Shown: positions 8,348-17,368, numbered from the stretch's first letter. The stretch: DNA of 64,000 bases from Bacteriovoracaceae bacterium UBA6153 (GCA_002428265.1 DIUR01000033.1:1-64000), one strand, 5' to 3'. Notes: generated by a model not told the origin, from the letters alone. Translations and numbers: made by a program.

Positions 8348-9646
8348 TTACATATCCCAATAGGCTTCTTCTAAGCTTTCTTCTCTGTTTGGCAGACCCT
8401 TAACCAGTCTTGGCGAGTTCTGTTTTAAAACTTCAAAACTTGCACGGTTACAATATTTACTCACCTGATGAATAGATGAGTAAGTTAGATAGCGCGTATT
8501 ATGTTTTGGGGAATTAGGGGTTACTTGTCTGTGATAAGTGTTTGAAGCGATATCGTGAAGAAGAGCTGATAAGGCCGCATCTCCAGCGCCATTAGTGTTT
8601 TTAATTTCACCAGGGCCACCCATGTATGGGTTAATGTGAGTATAAATTTTTAATTTGTTTTTACAATCCCCTTTTAAGATAGCGCGCGAGTATTCATACT
8701 TATTGTACTCGGCAATAGACTTCGAGTGAATCATATCTTTTGTTTCGCGCTTATAGTCTTCATCAGAGTGAGCAGCAATATATAATCCTTTTGGCCCGAC
8801 AGTTAAGAGCACCATTGAAGTCATGTCCAGCATTTTTTCACATGATAAAAGAGGATCTGTTTCTCCTACCAGTGCGTATGCTTCTTCTTCATTCATTGCA
8901 CATAATGAAACATACTCTTTAATGAAATTCACAAAAAAATCTTTTTTGGCCGTTATAAGCGAACTTGTTCCAAGTGAGAGAACCACAGGGACATTGTATT
9001 TTTTTGCGTATTCACAGGCCTGAACATTGGCCTTAAACATTGATGAGCTTTCATCTCTTAGTGAGTAAGCAGACACAAGTAAGAGTGAAGCTCCCTTAAT
9101 AACATCTTCCGGAATAAAATCTGGAGAGAGATCATTCATAATTCCTTTGCCGATAAGAAATGATCTTTCGCGATCAGGAGTCAAAAGACAAAGTGCCCTT
9201 CCCATTGGCCCATCAACTGGCTTTAAGTATGAAAAGTCTACGAATGAATTGGTCGTACAGATATATTTAAAAGCGTAATCACCTACAGAAATATTTTTTG
9301 AAATTGCTCCTAAGGCAACTGAGCGGGCATCTGATAAAACGCTGTAGTTATGAAGAGTATTTCCAATGGCCCCGCCTGCGTATTCGCCGACGATAGATTT
9401 TAATGATTTTAATTCCTGATAAATTTCTTCAACTATCTTGTCATCGAGAACGACAGACTCACCTTTTGTAATTTTATACTTATCTAGGAAGTCATAACCA
9501 ACATTGGCCTCGATATCGACGATCAATTGATCGACACCAACGATATAAACCGATCCTCTTTCCGAAAAATCCGGATCAAAAGGAATTCGTCCTGATTCGT
9601 TTACCGGGAAGTAATGCTTAGTCTTTCTTTTGCCTGGAAATTTCAA
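8348..9646 (-). CDS. gsk: Inosine-guanosine kinase (PfkB family)
   Basis: Purine salvage enzyme phosphorylating inosine and guanosine to IMP and GMP with ATP. At 432 residues it is the length of E. coli Gsk and, from memory of that protein, follows it closely over its whole length: the N-terminus MKFPGKRKTKHYFPVN, GGAIGNTLHNYSVL, the PfkB signature NTNGAGDAALSALLHD with the catalytic Asp, and the C-terminus GLPNREESLEEAYWD. PfkB relatives such as ribokinase lack these flanking blocks, so the specific name is justified. Long insertions relative to ribokinase are those of the Gsk subgroup. The start is ATG at 9646; 25 bases separate it from the divergent gene starting at 9671. Confidence 0.95.
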   Translation of the reverse strand: MKFPGKRKTKHYFPVNESGRIPFDPDFSERGSVYIVGVDQLIVDIEANVGYDFLDKYKITKGESVVLDDKIVEEIYQELKSLKSIVGEYAGGAIGNTLHNYSVLSDARSVALGAISKNISVGDYAFKYICTTNSFVDFSYLKPVDGPMGRALCLLTPDRERSFLIGKGIMNDLSPDFIPEDVIKGASLLLVSAYSLRDESSSMFKANVQACEYAKKYNVPVVLSLGTSSLITAKKDFFVNFIKEYVSLCAMNEEEAYALVGETDPLLSCEKMLDMTSMVLLTVGPKGLYIAAHSDEDYKRETKDMIHSKSIAEYNKYEYSRAILKGDCKNKLKIYTHINPYMGGPGEIKNTNGAGDAALSALLHDIASNTYHRQVTPNSPKHNTRYLTYSSIHQVSKYCNRASFEVLKQNSPRLVKGLPNREESLEEAYWDM

Positions 9647-9670
9647 GGAATGCCCCTTATAATTTATTTA

Positions 9671-10615
9671 ATGCGAAATCTAAAATTTATACTGTTCATT
9701 CTAGGACTTCTTTTCTCATTCGTCACTATGGGACAAGACAATTCTCTTATCCGAGAAAATGGAAGGGCCGAATTAAGTGGGACAACTGCGACAGCAAGGA
9801 TCATCAGCCCAAAGGCCGTGGTTTATGCTGATGAAAATATGCTTTCGCCACTGGGCTATATCGCTAATGGCAAGGCCATTACTGTTGGAAATCCAAGACG
9901 CATGAACCGCGACCTGGTTCCCTTAGTCATCTATGGACGCTTGGCCTTTATCGAAGTTAAAGATATCCGTTACGAAGATGCAAATATCAGCGATGATTAC
10001 AATATCAAGCGCGGGGCACCACGTGAACATGATGTAGACGTTACCATTCAACAACCCGAAGAGCGTCTCTCAGAAAATAATTCAGCTTATTTAACTCTTC
10101 ATCAATACGCGGCCGGAAGCGAAGTAAAAAATGCTTTTTATGCTATTGAGCAAGATGATAAAGACACGATGGGTGGCTTTTTACTTCAGCTTATTCACCG
10201 TCCGCCTAATAAAAGATTTTTTTGGGGCGCAGGTCTTGATTACTCTTCTGTCTCAACAAGTAACATGAGCTTTGGCTACTGGATGGTTTCTCCAACTCTT
10301 GGATACGCACTTGTTAAGAGTACATTCTTTACTATCGATATTTACGGCTCCCTTGATCTTGCCATCAACAGCCAAATAGAAATAAAAACCAACTCAGAAA
10401 AAGAGCCATCGGGCTACATCTGGGGTCCTCAAGTCAACGCAAGACTCGTTTTATTTCCGGAAGCAAAATACCATGCGGTTGGTGGGATCGGCATTAGAAA
10501 ATACTCAGTATCAGGATACCAAACACTCAAAGACGCCAATGACATGGACGTTGTCGGAATAAAATCTGTTTCTGGTATTACAATGTTTATTGGACTCGGG
10601 ATGGAGTTTAGATAA
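9671..10615 (+). CDS. Exported SH3-like plus beta-barrel protein
   Basis: The frame is open from 9614, but the ATG at 9671 places a signal peptide (MRNLKFILFILGLLFSFVTMG) at the very N-terminus and avoids overlap with gsk, so I use it; no strong ribosome site is seen. Residues about 30-100 (ARIISPKAVVYADENMLSPL onward, ending in AFIEVKDIRYE) resemble a bacterial SH3 domain. From about 130 to the end alternating hydrophobic/polar strands with many Gly and aromatic residues (FWGAGLDYSSV, SPTLGYALVK, GGIGIRKYSV, FIGLGMEFR) and a C-terminal Phe-Arg suggest a small outer-membrane barrel. Function unknown. Confidence 0.7.
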   Translation: MRNLKFILFILGLLFSFVTMGQDNSLIRENGRAELSGTTATARIISPKAVVYADENMLSPLGYIANGKAITVGNPRRMNRDLVPLVIYGRLAFIEVKDIRYEDANISDDYNIKRGAPREHDVDVTIQQPEERLSENNSAYLTLHQYAAGSEVKNAFYAIEQDDKDTMGGFLLQLIHRPPNKRFFWGAGLDYSSVSTSNMSFGYWMVSPTLGYALVKSTFFTIDIYGSLDLAINSQIEIKTNSEKEPSGYIWGPQVNARLVLFPEAKYHAVGGIGIRKYSVSGYQTLKDANDMDVVGIKSVSGITMFIGLGMEFR

Positions 10616-10620
10616 AAGAC

Positions 10621-11889
10621 CTACTCAATTGAGAGCATACTATCGTCTTCATCTGAGTTGATCTTATTGTCCTTGGCCTTCTGAAGATTATAATTTATTT
10701 TTTCATCCGGAGTATCAAACTTTCCTTCAAATTTTATTGATTCCGCAGCTTCTGCTCGCTTAACTTCACTTGAGAGCTCTTCTGAAATTTGTCTCTTTAA
10801 TTTTTCAGAGGCCGTCTCATTTAAAAAACCACTATCAGATGAAAGAGTTGATCCAAATTTTTTATAAGCGTATTCATAAAAAGGTTTTAGGTATTTCAGG
10901 TTTAAGCTTCCGCGCTCTAAAAACATAATGATGACTCTGACATAATCGCGATTTTCAGGATCATGCGACCAAGCAGAATACAAATAAGTCATCCCTTGTT
11001 GGTCAACACGCTGACCGTAAGGAATTTGTTTATAACGGGCATAAATGGCAATAGCAGAATCAGGACTTGTGGCCTTATAGCGAATTTCACGAATAAATTT
11101 TTGTCTGAAATTCATTGCCGCTGTATCTGTCAGTCTCGTTCTGATAACTACCGGATGAATCAGTCCTTGGTGATTAACATAAAGCCTTTCCATCAAGATT
11201 TTTGAATCTCCACTAGGCAATTGAACAATCCCAATTTGCTGGTCTTCATAAAAAGAAAATTTCTCAGTCGATTCAGGAAGAACAAATCTTCTATTATAGA
11301 GAATGTATAGGTTGTACACCAGATCGTTATAACTAACTTTTCTTAGTGTTAAGAGCGATTCAAAAAAACTCTTCCCTTCGTTGGATGGCAATGACAATTG
11401 CTTTTTAAATAAATCTCCCCAGACCTCTACATTAGATTTTCTGGAAATATAATTTTTAAAAATAGGTAGAAGAAAAAGCTTTTGCTCTCCAGAAGTAGTC
11501 TCCAGCTTATAAGTTTTCTCCAGCATAAAAGTAAACTGCTCTACGTTCTTGCCGTTTTGAAAACGCGCTCCCATTCGAGGAGAATTGGATTCTATCTTTA
11601 TCGTAGGGATAATTGAATAAAGCGGATGATTAAAAGGCAGCGGCATTTCAAAATGATTAAAATGAAAGGTATGAAAAAGTCCCTCATCAGTCATATTTTG
11701 AGAAGCAGGCATATCGACAATTCTGCCGTCGTAAAAAACAGACTTTGTAGGATTCATCTGAAGGAATCTGGTATTGACCCCTTCTGTAAGTGTCAGAGTA
11801 TAAATATGATAAGGGGCAATCACAACTAAAAGACCGGCCCCTATTAATAGGGCAAGCGTAATTGTCAGATATATTGATTTCTTTATCAT
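10621..11889 (-). CDS. Membrane-anchored protein of unknown function
   Basis: The frame opens at 11907, but the ATG at 11889 (MIKKSIYLTIT) puts a single hydrophobic segment (about residues 5-27) at the N-terminus and is the likelier start. It would anchor a 390-residue periplasmic or envelope domain. The C-terminal 70 residues are rich in Lys, Glu and Asp and probably helical or disordered (KLKRQISEELSSEVKRAEAA). No catalytic motif or known domain recognised. Convergent with the barrel protein, five bases apart; divergent from the lipoprotein at 12029. Confidence 0.68.
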   Translation of the reverse strand: MIKKSIYLTITLALLIGAGLLVVIAPYHIYTLTLTEGVNTRFLQMNPTKSVFYDGRIVDMPASQNMTDEGLFHTFHFNHFEMPLPFNHPLYSIIPTIKIESNSPRMGARFQNGKNVEQFTFMLEKTYKLETTSGEQKLFLLPIFKNYISRKSNVEVWGDLFKKQLSLPSNEGKSFFESLLTLRKVSYNDLVYNLYILYNRRFVLPESTEKFSFYEDQQIGIVQLPSGDSKILMERLYVNHQGLIHPVVIRTRLTDTAAMNFRQKFIREIRYKATSPDSAIAIYARYKQIPYGQRVDQQGMTYLYSAWSHDPENRDYVRVIIMFLERGSLNLKYLKPFYEYAYKKFGSTLSSDSGFLNETASEKLKRQISEELSSEVKRAEAAESIKFEGKFDTPDEKINYNLQKAKDNKINSDEDDSMLSIE

Positions 11890-12028
11890 ATGGACACTTA
11901 TCGACACATTTCATCTAGAGGTTAAGTTCTTAAGATTAAAGCATGTTCTTTTTACTAAACTATTTGAAATATTAGCCGATAAAGAATCTGTATTAATAGG
12001 CCAGGACCTTTTTAAAAAGGCGGAAAAA

Positions 12029-12691
12029 ATGAAAAAAATTATTGTTCTACTAGCTCTTTCAATAATGGTTGCCTCTTGTGATTCTCCAAGGGCACAACGT
12101 TCAGTTTTAGGCAGTGGTAGCAGTGCTGCTACGGTTGCAGGCAATGGAGTCACTTTCGGTAATTCAGGAACGGTTACAGAGACTGTTTCAGATACAACGA
12201 CGACGACAGAGTCTACCATTCCAACGGATGCAAAACACTGTAAGTTCTCTACTGATGGTATAAATGGTTTTGCTTCAACGAGCTCACACCTTGGCTCATA
12301 CACACTTTGCCAAAGTAGCACCGATAAGACCGTATTCTATGCTCAGTTTAAAACTCCGCCGGTCGGCAGTGCAGGCGACGTAAGTGTGTGCTTCATCCCT
12401 CACACTACAACAGGATCAAACTCTATCTACGTTGGTAATCCAATGTGTGGATCTTTTCCAAACCCTAAAGAAGTTAAAAAAATCACTTTCGTAAAATACA
12501 CTCAATATGGCGAAGCACTTATTAACTCTGTTATGTTCTTTAAGGATACGAGTTACTACTATCCTACTTTCAACAGAACAATGATGACATTAGATGCTTA
12601 CAAACAATGTATGAGTTATCTTGCTTACGGAAATAGCGCTTACTGTGCTGCTTTCAAAAGTGTAAACCAGTACGTTTTAAAATCTTTTTAA
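12029..12691 (+). CDS. Lipoprotein of unknown function
   Basis: A 220-residue protein with a type II signal peptide and lipobox VAS-C (Cys17). Asp follows the Cys, which in E. coli would retain a lipoprotein in the inner membrane; whether that rule holds here is unknown. The first 50 mature residues are Ser/Thr/Gly rich and low complexity, followed by a Cys-containing domain (HCKFS, YTLCQSS, VCFIP, MCGSF, QCMSY, YCAAF) with enough cysteines for several disulfides. GGCGG precedes the ATG. Its stop abuts the stop of the convergent gene at 12692. Confidence 0.75.
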   Translation: MKKIIVLLALSIMVASCDSPRAQRSVLGSGSSAATVAGNGVTFGNSGTVTETVSDTTTTTESTIPTDAKHCKFSTDGINGFASTSSHLGSYTLCQSSTDKTVFYAQFKTPPVGSAGDVSVCFIPHTTTGSNSIYVGNPMCGSFPNPKEVKKITFVKYTQYGEALINSVMFFKDTSYYYPTFNRTMMTLDAYKQCMSYLAYGNSAYCAAFKSVNQYVLKSF

Positions 12692-13621
12692 TTAATTTTT
12701 CAGGGGGCCGGATAACTTAATCCCGCCCCTGAACTCCTGACATAAGTCCAGATCATTCGTAGGCAAACCAAGAATCGGATAAACATTCACCAGACTCGCA
12801 TCTTCTTTTCTCTTCAAACAAATAACAATATAAAAGAAATTAGAATAAGACTTTATATAGGTAAAGAGCACATCACCTTCTTTGTCTTTTTTCTCAAAGA
12901 CTTCATCGTGATGGTCCAGTGTCTCTTGAAAGCAGGACTCGTAGCCAGTGTAATCTTCAAAAGGTATGTCTGAATCTTTTCTCTTTAGGATAACTTCTGC
13001 CAGCATGTTGGATTTTTTACTCTCCAAAAGTTGGATAAAAACCATATCCTCGTCTTCATCGATTTCTTCATCAACCAAAGCAGTGTCATGACTAGTTTTA
13101 AACTTTGAAAGATTAGGTTCTTCTTCCTCTTCATCTATGTCGTCATCATCCGGATCAGTTTTATAATTCCAGTCACTGATCATTTCGCCATAACGAAATT
13201 CAGTTATCAGTGCCTGAGACCTGGTCATGGTCGTTAAAAAAATAAATGATGCTTCTTTTCTATAGACGCTGGCCACTGCAATGACAGTGAAGTCTGTATA
13301 ATGTTTTATGAAATGATAATAACTTTCTTGCAATTCATTTTGTTGGCGAAAAACTTCACTTGGAGAGCTCAAAACTTCATCAATGAGTTCTTGATCTGTA
13401 ACTTCTCCAAATCCGGACTCACCTAAGAGATTTAATTTTTTTCTAAGTGAATGTTCAGTAATTTCATAATGCTTAATCAGAGGAAAGTAGAAATCCTCAA
13501 TGCATTCTTCTGAACAAAATCCTTTGTGCGAGTGCTCATCAATAAATAAAAGATCATCTAGATCCTCCATCACTTTTTTACATTCAACACAAAAATAGAA
13601 AGGTTTATTTAAACTCGTCAC
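12692..13621 (-). CDS. Acidic protein with N-terminal zinc-ribbon-like Cys cluster
   Basis: A 309-residue protein, unknown family. Near the N-terminus the pairs FCVECKK and FCSEECIEDF, about 24 residues apart, form a likely four-Cys zinc site. The middle (about 155-200) is strongly acidic (DPDDDDIDEEEEEP and VDEEIDEDEDM). The rest looks alpha/beta. No signal peptide, so cytoplasmic. It starts with GTG directly after the stop of the upstream barrel gene (no gap), which suggests translational coupling, an odd pairing of a cytoplasmic and an outer-membrane product. Confidence 0.65.
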   Translation of the reverse strand: MTSLNKPFYFCVECKKVMEDLDDLLFIDEHSHKGFCSEECIEDFYFPLIKHYEITEHSLRKKLNLLGESGFGEVTDQELIDEVLSSPSEVFRQQNELQESYYHFIKHYTDFTVIAVASVYRKEASFIFLTTMTRSQALITEFRYGEMISDWNYKTDPDDDDIDEEEEEPNLSKFKTSHDTALVDEEIDEDEDMVFIQLLESKKSNMLAEVILKRKDSDIPFEDYTGYESCFQETLDHHDEVFEKKDKEGDVLFTYIKSYSNFFYIVICLKRKEDASLVNVYPILGLPTNDLDLCQEFRGGIKLSGPLKN

Positions 13622-14506
13622 TTAAATTGTAATGTTCAACCCTGCAAAAAGAGAGTTTGCATTTGCTCCGTGAAGATCGAAAACTTTTGCCTTAATAAGC
13701 TGGGCCTCTTCGCGTGCCTTTTTCATTCTGAATCTCGCTCCGAGTTCCAGGTTAACGGCCGGGAAAAGTGCTAAGTTAAGTTTTGGTGAAAGAGTCGAAA
13801 AACTGGTCTTTTCTTTAAGGCGATTTGATCTATTGGTATCACTGCCTTCTTTAATAGTGAAACTTTCAGCTTCAACTTCAAACTGAATATCCTGAGACAC
13901 CATCCAGCCACCGCTGATAGAAAGGCGTCCAATATTTCCAATGGCATTTTCATTAACATTTTTTGGTTTTCCAACCAAAGTCATGTCATAGCCAATCCCT
14001 AATCCAAATGAACCGAATCTTTTCGTCGTCTCTACACCTACGATTTTATCCGTCCGCGCGCTTCCAAGCTCTGAGCTTGAAGAAAGTTTTGCACCACCGT
14101 AAATATTTAATCTTGCTTCATCACTTGGGCTTCCAAATCTAAGCCAGTTAAACCCAAGAATAAGTTTTGGATTTCCGCTTGATGATCCACCATTTGATTT
14201 CGCATTCCAGTAGCTGGCATCAAAATAAATATTCATTGGCGTTTGAACATGAGTACCAACGTTTAAAACACCGTACTTAACATTATCAACTTCCATTGAT
14301 TCATAATTTGTTGTGAATGAAAAATCTGCTTTCCATGTAAGACTCTTTGATCCAGAACTCTCAGTTCTAGTCATTTTCTGCATTGATTTATTTGCTGGTT
14401 TAGACTCGCTCGAGCCGCCTGCAACCGGTTCTGAATAGTCCACAAGTGCATGAGCATTATATGTGAGTAATAATAGCGCGCATGAGAGAAGGTGAGATTT
14501 CTTCAT
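13622..14506 (-). CDS. Predicted outer-membrane beta-barrel protein
   Basis: A 294-residue exported protein with signal peptide MKKSHLLSCALLLLTYNAHA, then a Ser/Lys/Gly-rich linker to about residue 55, then a chain of amphipathic strands (SLTWKADFSFTTNYES, LNVGTHVQTPMNIYFDASYW, PKLILGFNWLRFG, FGLGIGYDMTLVG) ending in LFAGLNITI, all typical of an outer-membrane barrel. Substrate or partner unknown. Its stop touches the GTG of the acidic protein downstream. A possible -10 box (TATACT) lies about 60 bases upstream of the ATG. Confidence 0.7.
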   Translation of the reverse strand: MKKSHLLSCALLLLTYNAHALVDYSEPVAGGSSESKPANKSMQKMTRTESSGSKSLTWKADFSFTTNYESMEVDNVKYGVLNVGTHVQTPMNIYFDASYWNAKSNGGSSSGNPKLILGFNWLRFGSPSDEARLNIYGGAKLSSSSELGSARTDKIVGVETTKRFGSFGLGIGYDMTLVGKPKNVNENAIGNIGRLSISGGWMVSQDIQFEVEAESFTIKEGSDTNRSNRLKEKTSFSTLSPKLNLALFPAVNLELGARFRMKKAREEAQLIKAKVFDLHGANANSLFAGLNITI

Positions 14507-14563
14507 AAGACCATCCTGGTAATTTTTTGCCTAAATCCATTAAGCAAATCGTGACACTACATT

Positions 14564-14569
14564 AGTATA
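14564..14569 (-). promoter_or_regulatory. Possible -10 box for the barrel gene at 13622
   Basis: On the reverse strand the hexamer reads TATACT, five of six bases of TATAAT, and would give a leader of about 50 bases before the ATG at 14506. No convincing -35 box is seen at 16-18 bases, so this is a weak call. The rest of the 265-base gap 14507-14771 is AT-rich and holds nothing else I can name. Confidence 0.3.
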
Positions 14570-14771
14570 CAAGGTTTTTGATTCATTAAAAGACCCAATA
14601 TGATGAGGAAAATTAATCCGAGTAAAAAAGACTGACATATAAGTCCCCTTAATTTGATTCAGATTTGGATTTCGGTAATAGTTACCCTCTTAAGAAAACA
14701 CGCCTTCATCCTTTAACATTAAAGAATGCCAACTTAGGATGAGGTGGCATAGAACTCATTAGGAGGATCGT

Positions 14772-15083
14772 TTGGACATTTCTTATAGACCTGAAGAATC
14801 AATGAAGGCCTTAATTCACTTGGGTACCACTGGACACTTCCCTCTCTTTCACGAAATCTGGCTTAGTGATCCTGATATTAAAGAAAAACGATTCCAAAAA
14901 ATTACCGGTATAGAAAGAGCGAGAGCTAAAAAATTATTTCAACAAGTTTCAAAACACAGACAACTTGAACACAAAAAAACTGTTCTTCTGTCTATGAACG
15001 ACGACGATAGAAAACTATTCATTAAAGCATTCTTTAAACTGGTAGAAGGAAAAATCCTGGACCAAAGGCCGGAGCTGCATTAA
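14772..15083 (+). CDS. Small unknown protein, first gene of a three-gene cassette
   Basis: A 103-residue basic cytoplasmic protein. The start is decided by AGGAGG at 14761-14766, five bases before a TTG; the next ATG (14802) lacks such a site. The sequence is likely all-helical, with a KRFQKITGIERARAKKLFQQV stretch that resembles a DNA- or RNA-contacting helix pair, but no family is recognised. Three bases separate it from the next gene, and the third overlaps the second, so the three are one transcription unit. Confidence 0.65.
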   Translation: MDISYRPEESMKALIHLGTTGHFPLFHEIWLSDPDIKEKRFQKITGIERARAKKLFQQVSKHRQLEHKKTVLLSMNDDDRKLFIKAFFKLVEGKILDQRPELH

Positions 15084-15086
15084 CCA

Positions 15087-15374
15087 ATGATGAAAGCTGC
15101 ACTTTTAACATTCTTACTTACAGCGACTTTCTCCGAGGCCTTCGGCGAATACAGAGTCTATCAGTATTATGTGAAATCAAAAGTTCAGAACATCAACTCC
15201 CCTGATGCTCAAATTGTCACTTCGACATTAAATCCTGTGAGCTACGTTGCCTACAATGGTGGCAGTCTCTCTGTGGAAATAAACCTGCTACGCTCATGGC
15301 TTTGTATGGGAAATACTTCTCATCAATCAGTCTGCACAATAAGCGAAGGCCGCGAGCTTGAAGGGGCCAATTAG
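15087..15374 (+). CDS. Small exported protein, second gene of cassette
   Basis: A 95-residue protein with an N-terminal signal peptide (MMKAALLTFLLTATFSEAFG). The mature part, about 75 residues, has two Cys (SWLCMG, SVCTIS) that may pair. It has the look of a small periplasmic protein; I recognise no family. The stop TAG shares its last base with the GTG start of the following coiled-coil gene, a tight coupling that implies related roles even though one product is exported and the other seems cytoplasmic. Confidence 0.65.
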   Translation: MMKAALLTFLLTATFSEAFGEYRVYQYYVKSKVQNINSPDAQIVTSTLNPVSYVAYNGGSLSVEINLLRSWLCMGNTSHQSVCTISEGRELEGAN

Positions 15375-16558
15375 TGAAGATAACTCCAGCAGAAACAAAA
15401 CTTCAGGAAAATGAGGATCTTTATAAGAGACTCAATAAAAGTATTGAAAAGAAAATCGTAAGCAAAGAAAAAGAGCTTAAAGATATTGATAAGATCTATG
15501 ATCAAAGAAAAGTTCAGGCCAATCAAAGTGGCGAAGAAGAGTTTGCTCAAAGTGTAGGTCGCAATCAACAAAGAATTATCAGCGAATCTGCTGTCTTTGA
15601 AGAAAAAATTCAAAATTACAAAGATAAATTAAAAGAAACTCAGGACTCTGTCGCTCGTGAAGAAGCAGTCCTCAAAATGAATGGCAAAGAAAAAAATGAG
15701 GCCATAAAACTTCAGATGCACGACAACCATGAAGAGACGTTTGCCAATGCCAGAGCAAACCAGGAACAAGTTCAAAGTGATACGAGAAACCTTATTAATG
15801 AAATTGCTAATAAGTCTAAAATTGATAAAACGACAATGGAAGGAAATGCTCAGTATGAGATGAACGCCCTTTCGACTGAAATCAATCAGAAGGCACTGAA
15901 TAACGAAAAAAACTATCGCAGCAAACTTGAAGATGACGTCCGACTTCACACCGTTGAAGTTAACCGCCAAAAAGATGAATTAAAAAAAATGATGATAAAC
16001 GATGCTGAGAGAAATAAGCGTCTAGCAGATGAAAAAAATCGTGTGGCAACTGCGCAACTTACTTTTCAGGATAAACATCAGCAAAATATGATGACTCAAA
16101 AAGATCAGGATTTTAAAGTTCGTTATGAGAAAATGTCTCAAGAACATAATGCTATTTTAAAAAATCTTTCTGACAAATTTGAAGCTGACGTGAGAAAAGT
16201 TGTTGAGAAAACGTCGTCAGAAAAGAAAACGATTGAAGAAAAAAGCAGTGATCCATTCTATAGAGTTGAAACCCTTAAACCTAAGATGGTGGAAGACCAA
16301 AAAGATGTCACGGTTTCTATCAACGTTCCTGAATACGAAAAAGAAAATGTCATCCTTTCTGCCCAGGGTAGATCTATCAAAATAGCAGTGGCGAGAAAAT
16401 TTTCAGACATCGTAACAGGTGATGATGGAAGCCTTAACAGGGCCACAAAAAGCGAGCTTTATAGTCGCGAGTTCAATGCAAAAGATCTCTTAAACCCGCG
16501 TGAAATCACCCAGACATACGCTGACGGTGTTCTAACCTACAAAATTAAAAAAGCTTAA
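15374..16558 (+). CDS. Long coiled-coil protein with C-terminal alpha-crystallin (Hsp20)-like domain
   Basis: A 394-residue protein starting at GTG overlapping the previous stop. Residues about 8-290 are nearly continuous charged heptad-like helix rich in Lys, Glu, Gln and Asn. Residues about 293-394 look like an alpha-crystallin domain: DPFYRVETLKPKMVEDQKDV, VSINVPEYEKENVIL, then SELYSREFNAKDLL and the characteristic final strand YADGVLTYKIKKA, which matches the A-x-DGVLT-x-x-xP signature of small heat-shock proteins. Small heat-shock proteins are normally 140-200 residues; the long coiled coil is the unusual part. It may be a scaffold that carries a holdase domain. No export signal. Convergent with the MgtC gene, four bases apart. 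Confidence 0.75.
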   Translation: MKITPAETKLQENEDLYKRLNKSIEKKIVSKEKELKDIDKIYDQRKVQANQSGEEEFAQSVGRNQQRIISESAVFEEKIQNYKDKLKETQDSVAREEAVLKMNGKEKNEAIKLQMHDNHEETFANARANQEQVQSDTRNLINEIANKSKIDKTTMEGNAQYEMNALSTEINQKALNNEKNYRSKLEDDVRLHTVEVNRQKDELKKMMINDAERNKRLADEKNRVATAQLTFQDKHQQNMMTQKDQDFKVRYEKMSQEHNAILKNLSDKFEADVRKVVEKTSSEKKTIEEKSSDPFYRVETLKPKMVEDQKDVTVSINVPEYEKENVILSAQGRSIKIAVARKFSDIVTGDDGSLNRATKSELYSREFNAKDLLNPREITQTYADGVLTYKIKKA

Positions 16559-16562
16559 ATTC

Positions 16563-17309
16563 TTACGCTTCGGCCGGATCTGGGCTTTTGCTCTCGATCT
16601 GGTGATAGTGAACGCGATCAGCTTGCACGATGTCTTTTAATTCATCGGCCAGGATTCTCATTTTTTTCGGGTGAAGAAAAACATAAAAATCAATGTGGCG
16701 CTTATTAGATTCTTTATCGATGATTTGCTCATGAAGTTCATCAATTCTATCTGTGATGTTAAAAACAATTTCTTTTACCAGATTTTTAATATCGCCATGA
16801 GAGAGAATTTCGATGTGGTAATACTTGTGATTTTTTGTCGACTCGAAGCCTTGATAAATCGGCCCTAGAAGCTTTAATACTGAAAGAATCGTCACTGTAA
16901 AAATAGCTGCGATAACTGGAAAACCATAACCAATCGTCATTCCGATTGACGCCACAACCCAAATAGTTGCTGCCGTCGTTAAACCGATAATGTTTCCTTT
17001 ATCTTTCATGATCGCACCGGCACCAAGAAAACCGATCCCCGAAACGATCTGCGCAGGAATTCTGGCCGCATCGTACTCAACACCGCCACCTTGAACGTGT
17101 CCTAGCATTGAAATAGCTGTATAAAGTGTCGCTCCAAGGCAAATTAAAACGTTAGTTTTAATCCCGGCGTTCTTCATTTTTTGTTCGCGGTCATAACCGA
17201 CGAGACTTCCCAGAATTAGTCCTGTGACAATTTTAATTCCCATCCCAAGGTAGACGTCAACGTGACCGAGATGCTCTATATAAACAGTTTGGGTGTAATC
17301 CATACTCAA
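16563..17309 (-). CDS. MgtC/SapB family membrane protein
   Basis: A 248-residue inner-membrane protein. The N-terminal 150 residues match the MgtC family: GLILGSLVGYDREQKMKNAGI, NVLICLGATLYT, then ARIPAQIVSGIGFLGAGAIMKD and GLTTAATIWVVASIGM, giving four or five membrane segments. The C-terminal 90 residues are soluble and probably a small alpha/beta (ACT-like) domain, as in long MgtC proteins. MgtC proteins are linked to survival at low magnesium and inside host cells, acting on the F1Fo ATPase in Salmonella; related chromosomal proteins have uncertain roles, so I give no symbol. Confidence 0.88.
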   Translation of the reverse strand: MSMDYTQTVYIEHLGHVDVYLGMGIKIVTGLILGSLVGYDREQKMKNAGIKTNVLICLGATLYTAISMLGHVQGGGVEYDAARIPAQIVSGIGFLGAGAIMKDKGNIIGLTTAATIWVVASIGMTIGYGFPVIAAIFTVTILSVLKLLGPIYQGFESTKNHKYYHIEILSHGDIKNLVKEIVFNITDRIDELHEQIIDKESNKRHIDFYVFLHPKKMRILADELKDIVQADRVHYHQIESKSPDPAEA

Positions 17310-17368
17310 TAATCCTTTTTAACTATTCTTTAATTCTGCTATACTTCACCAAAGAGAGCAAAAGAAAT

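Noticed and set aside
11911..12321. Reverse-strand open frame of 136 codons over the lipoprotein gene
   Set aside because: The plus-strand frame has a lipobox and ribosome site; the reverse frame has neither.
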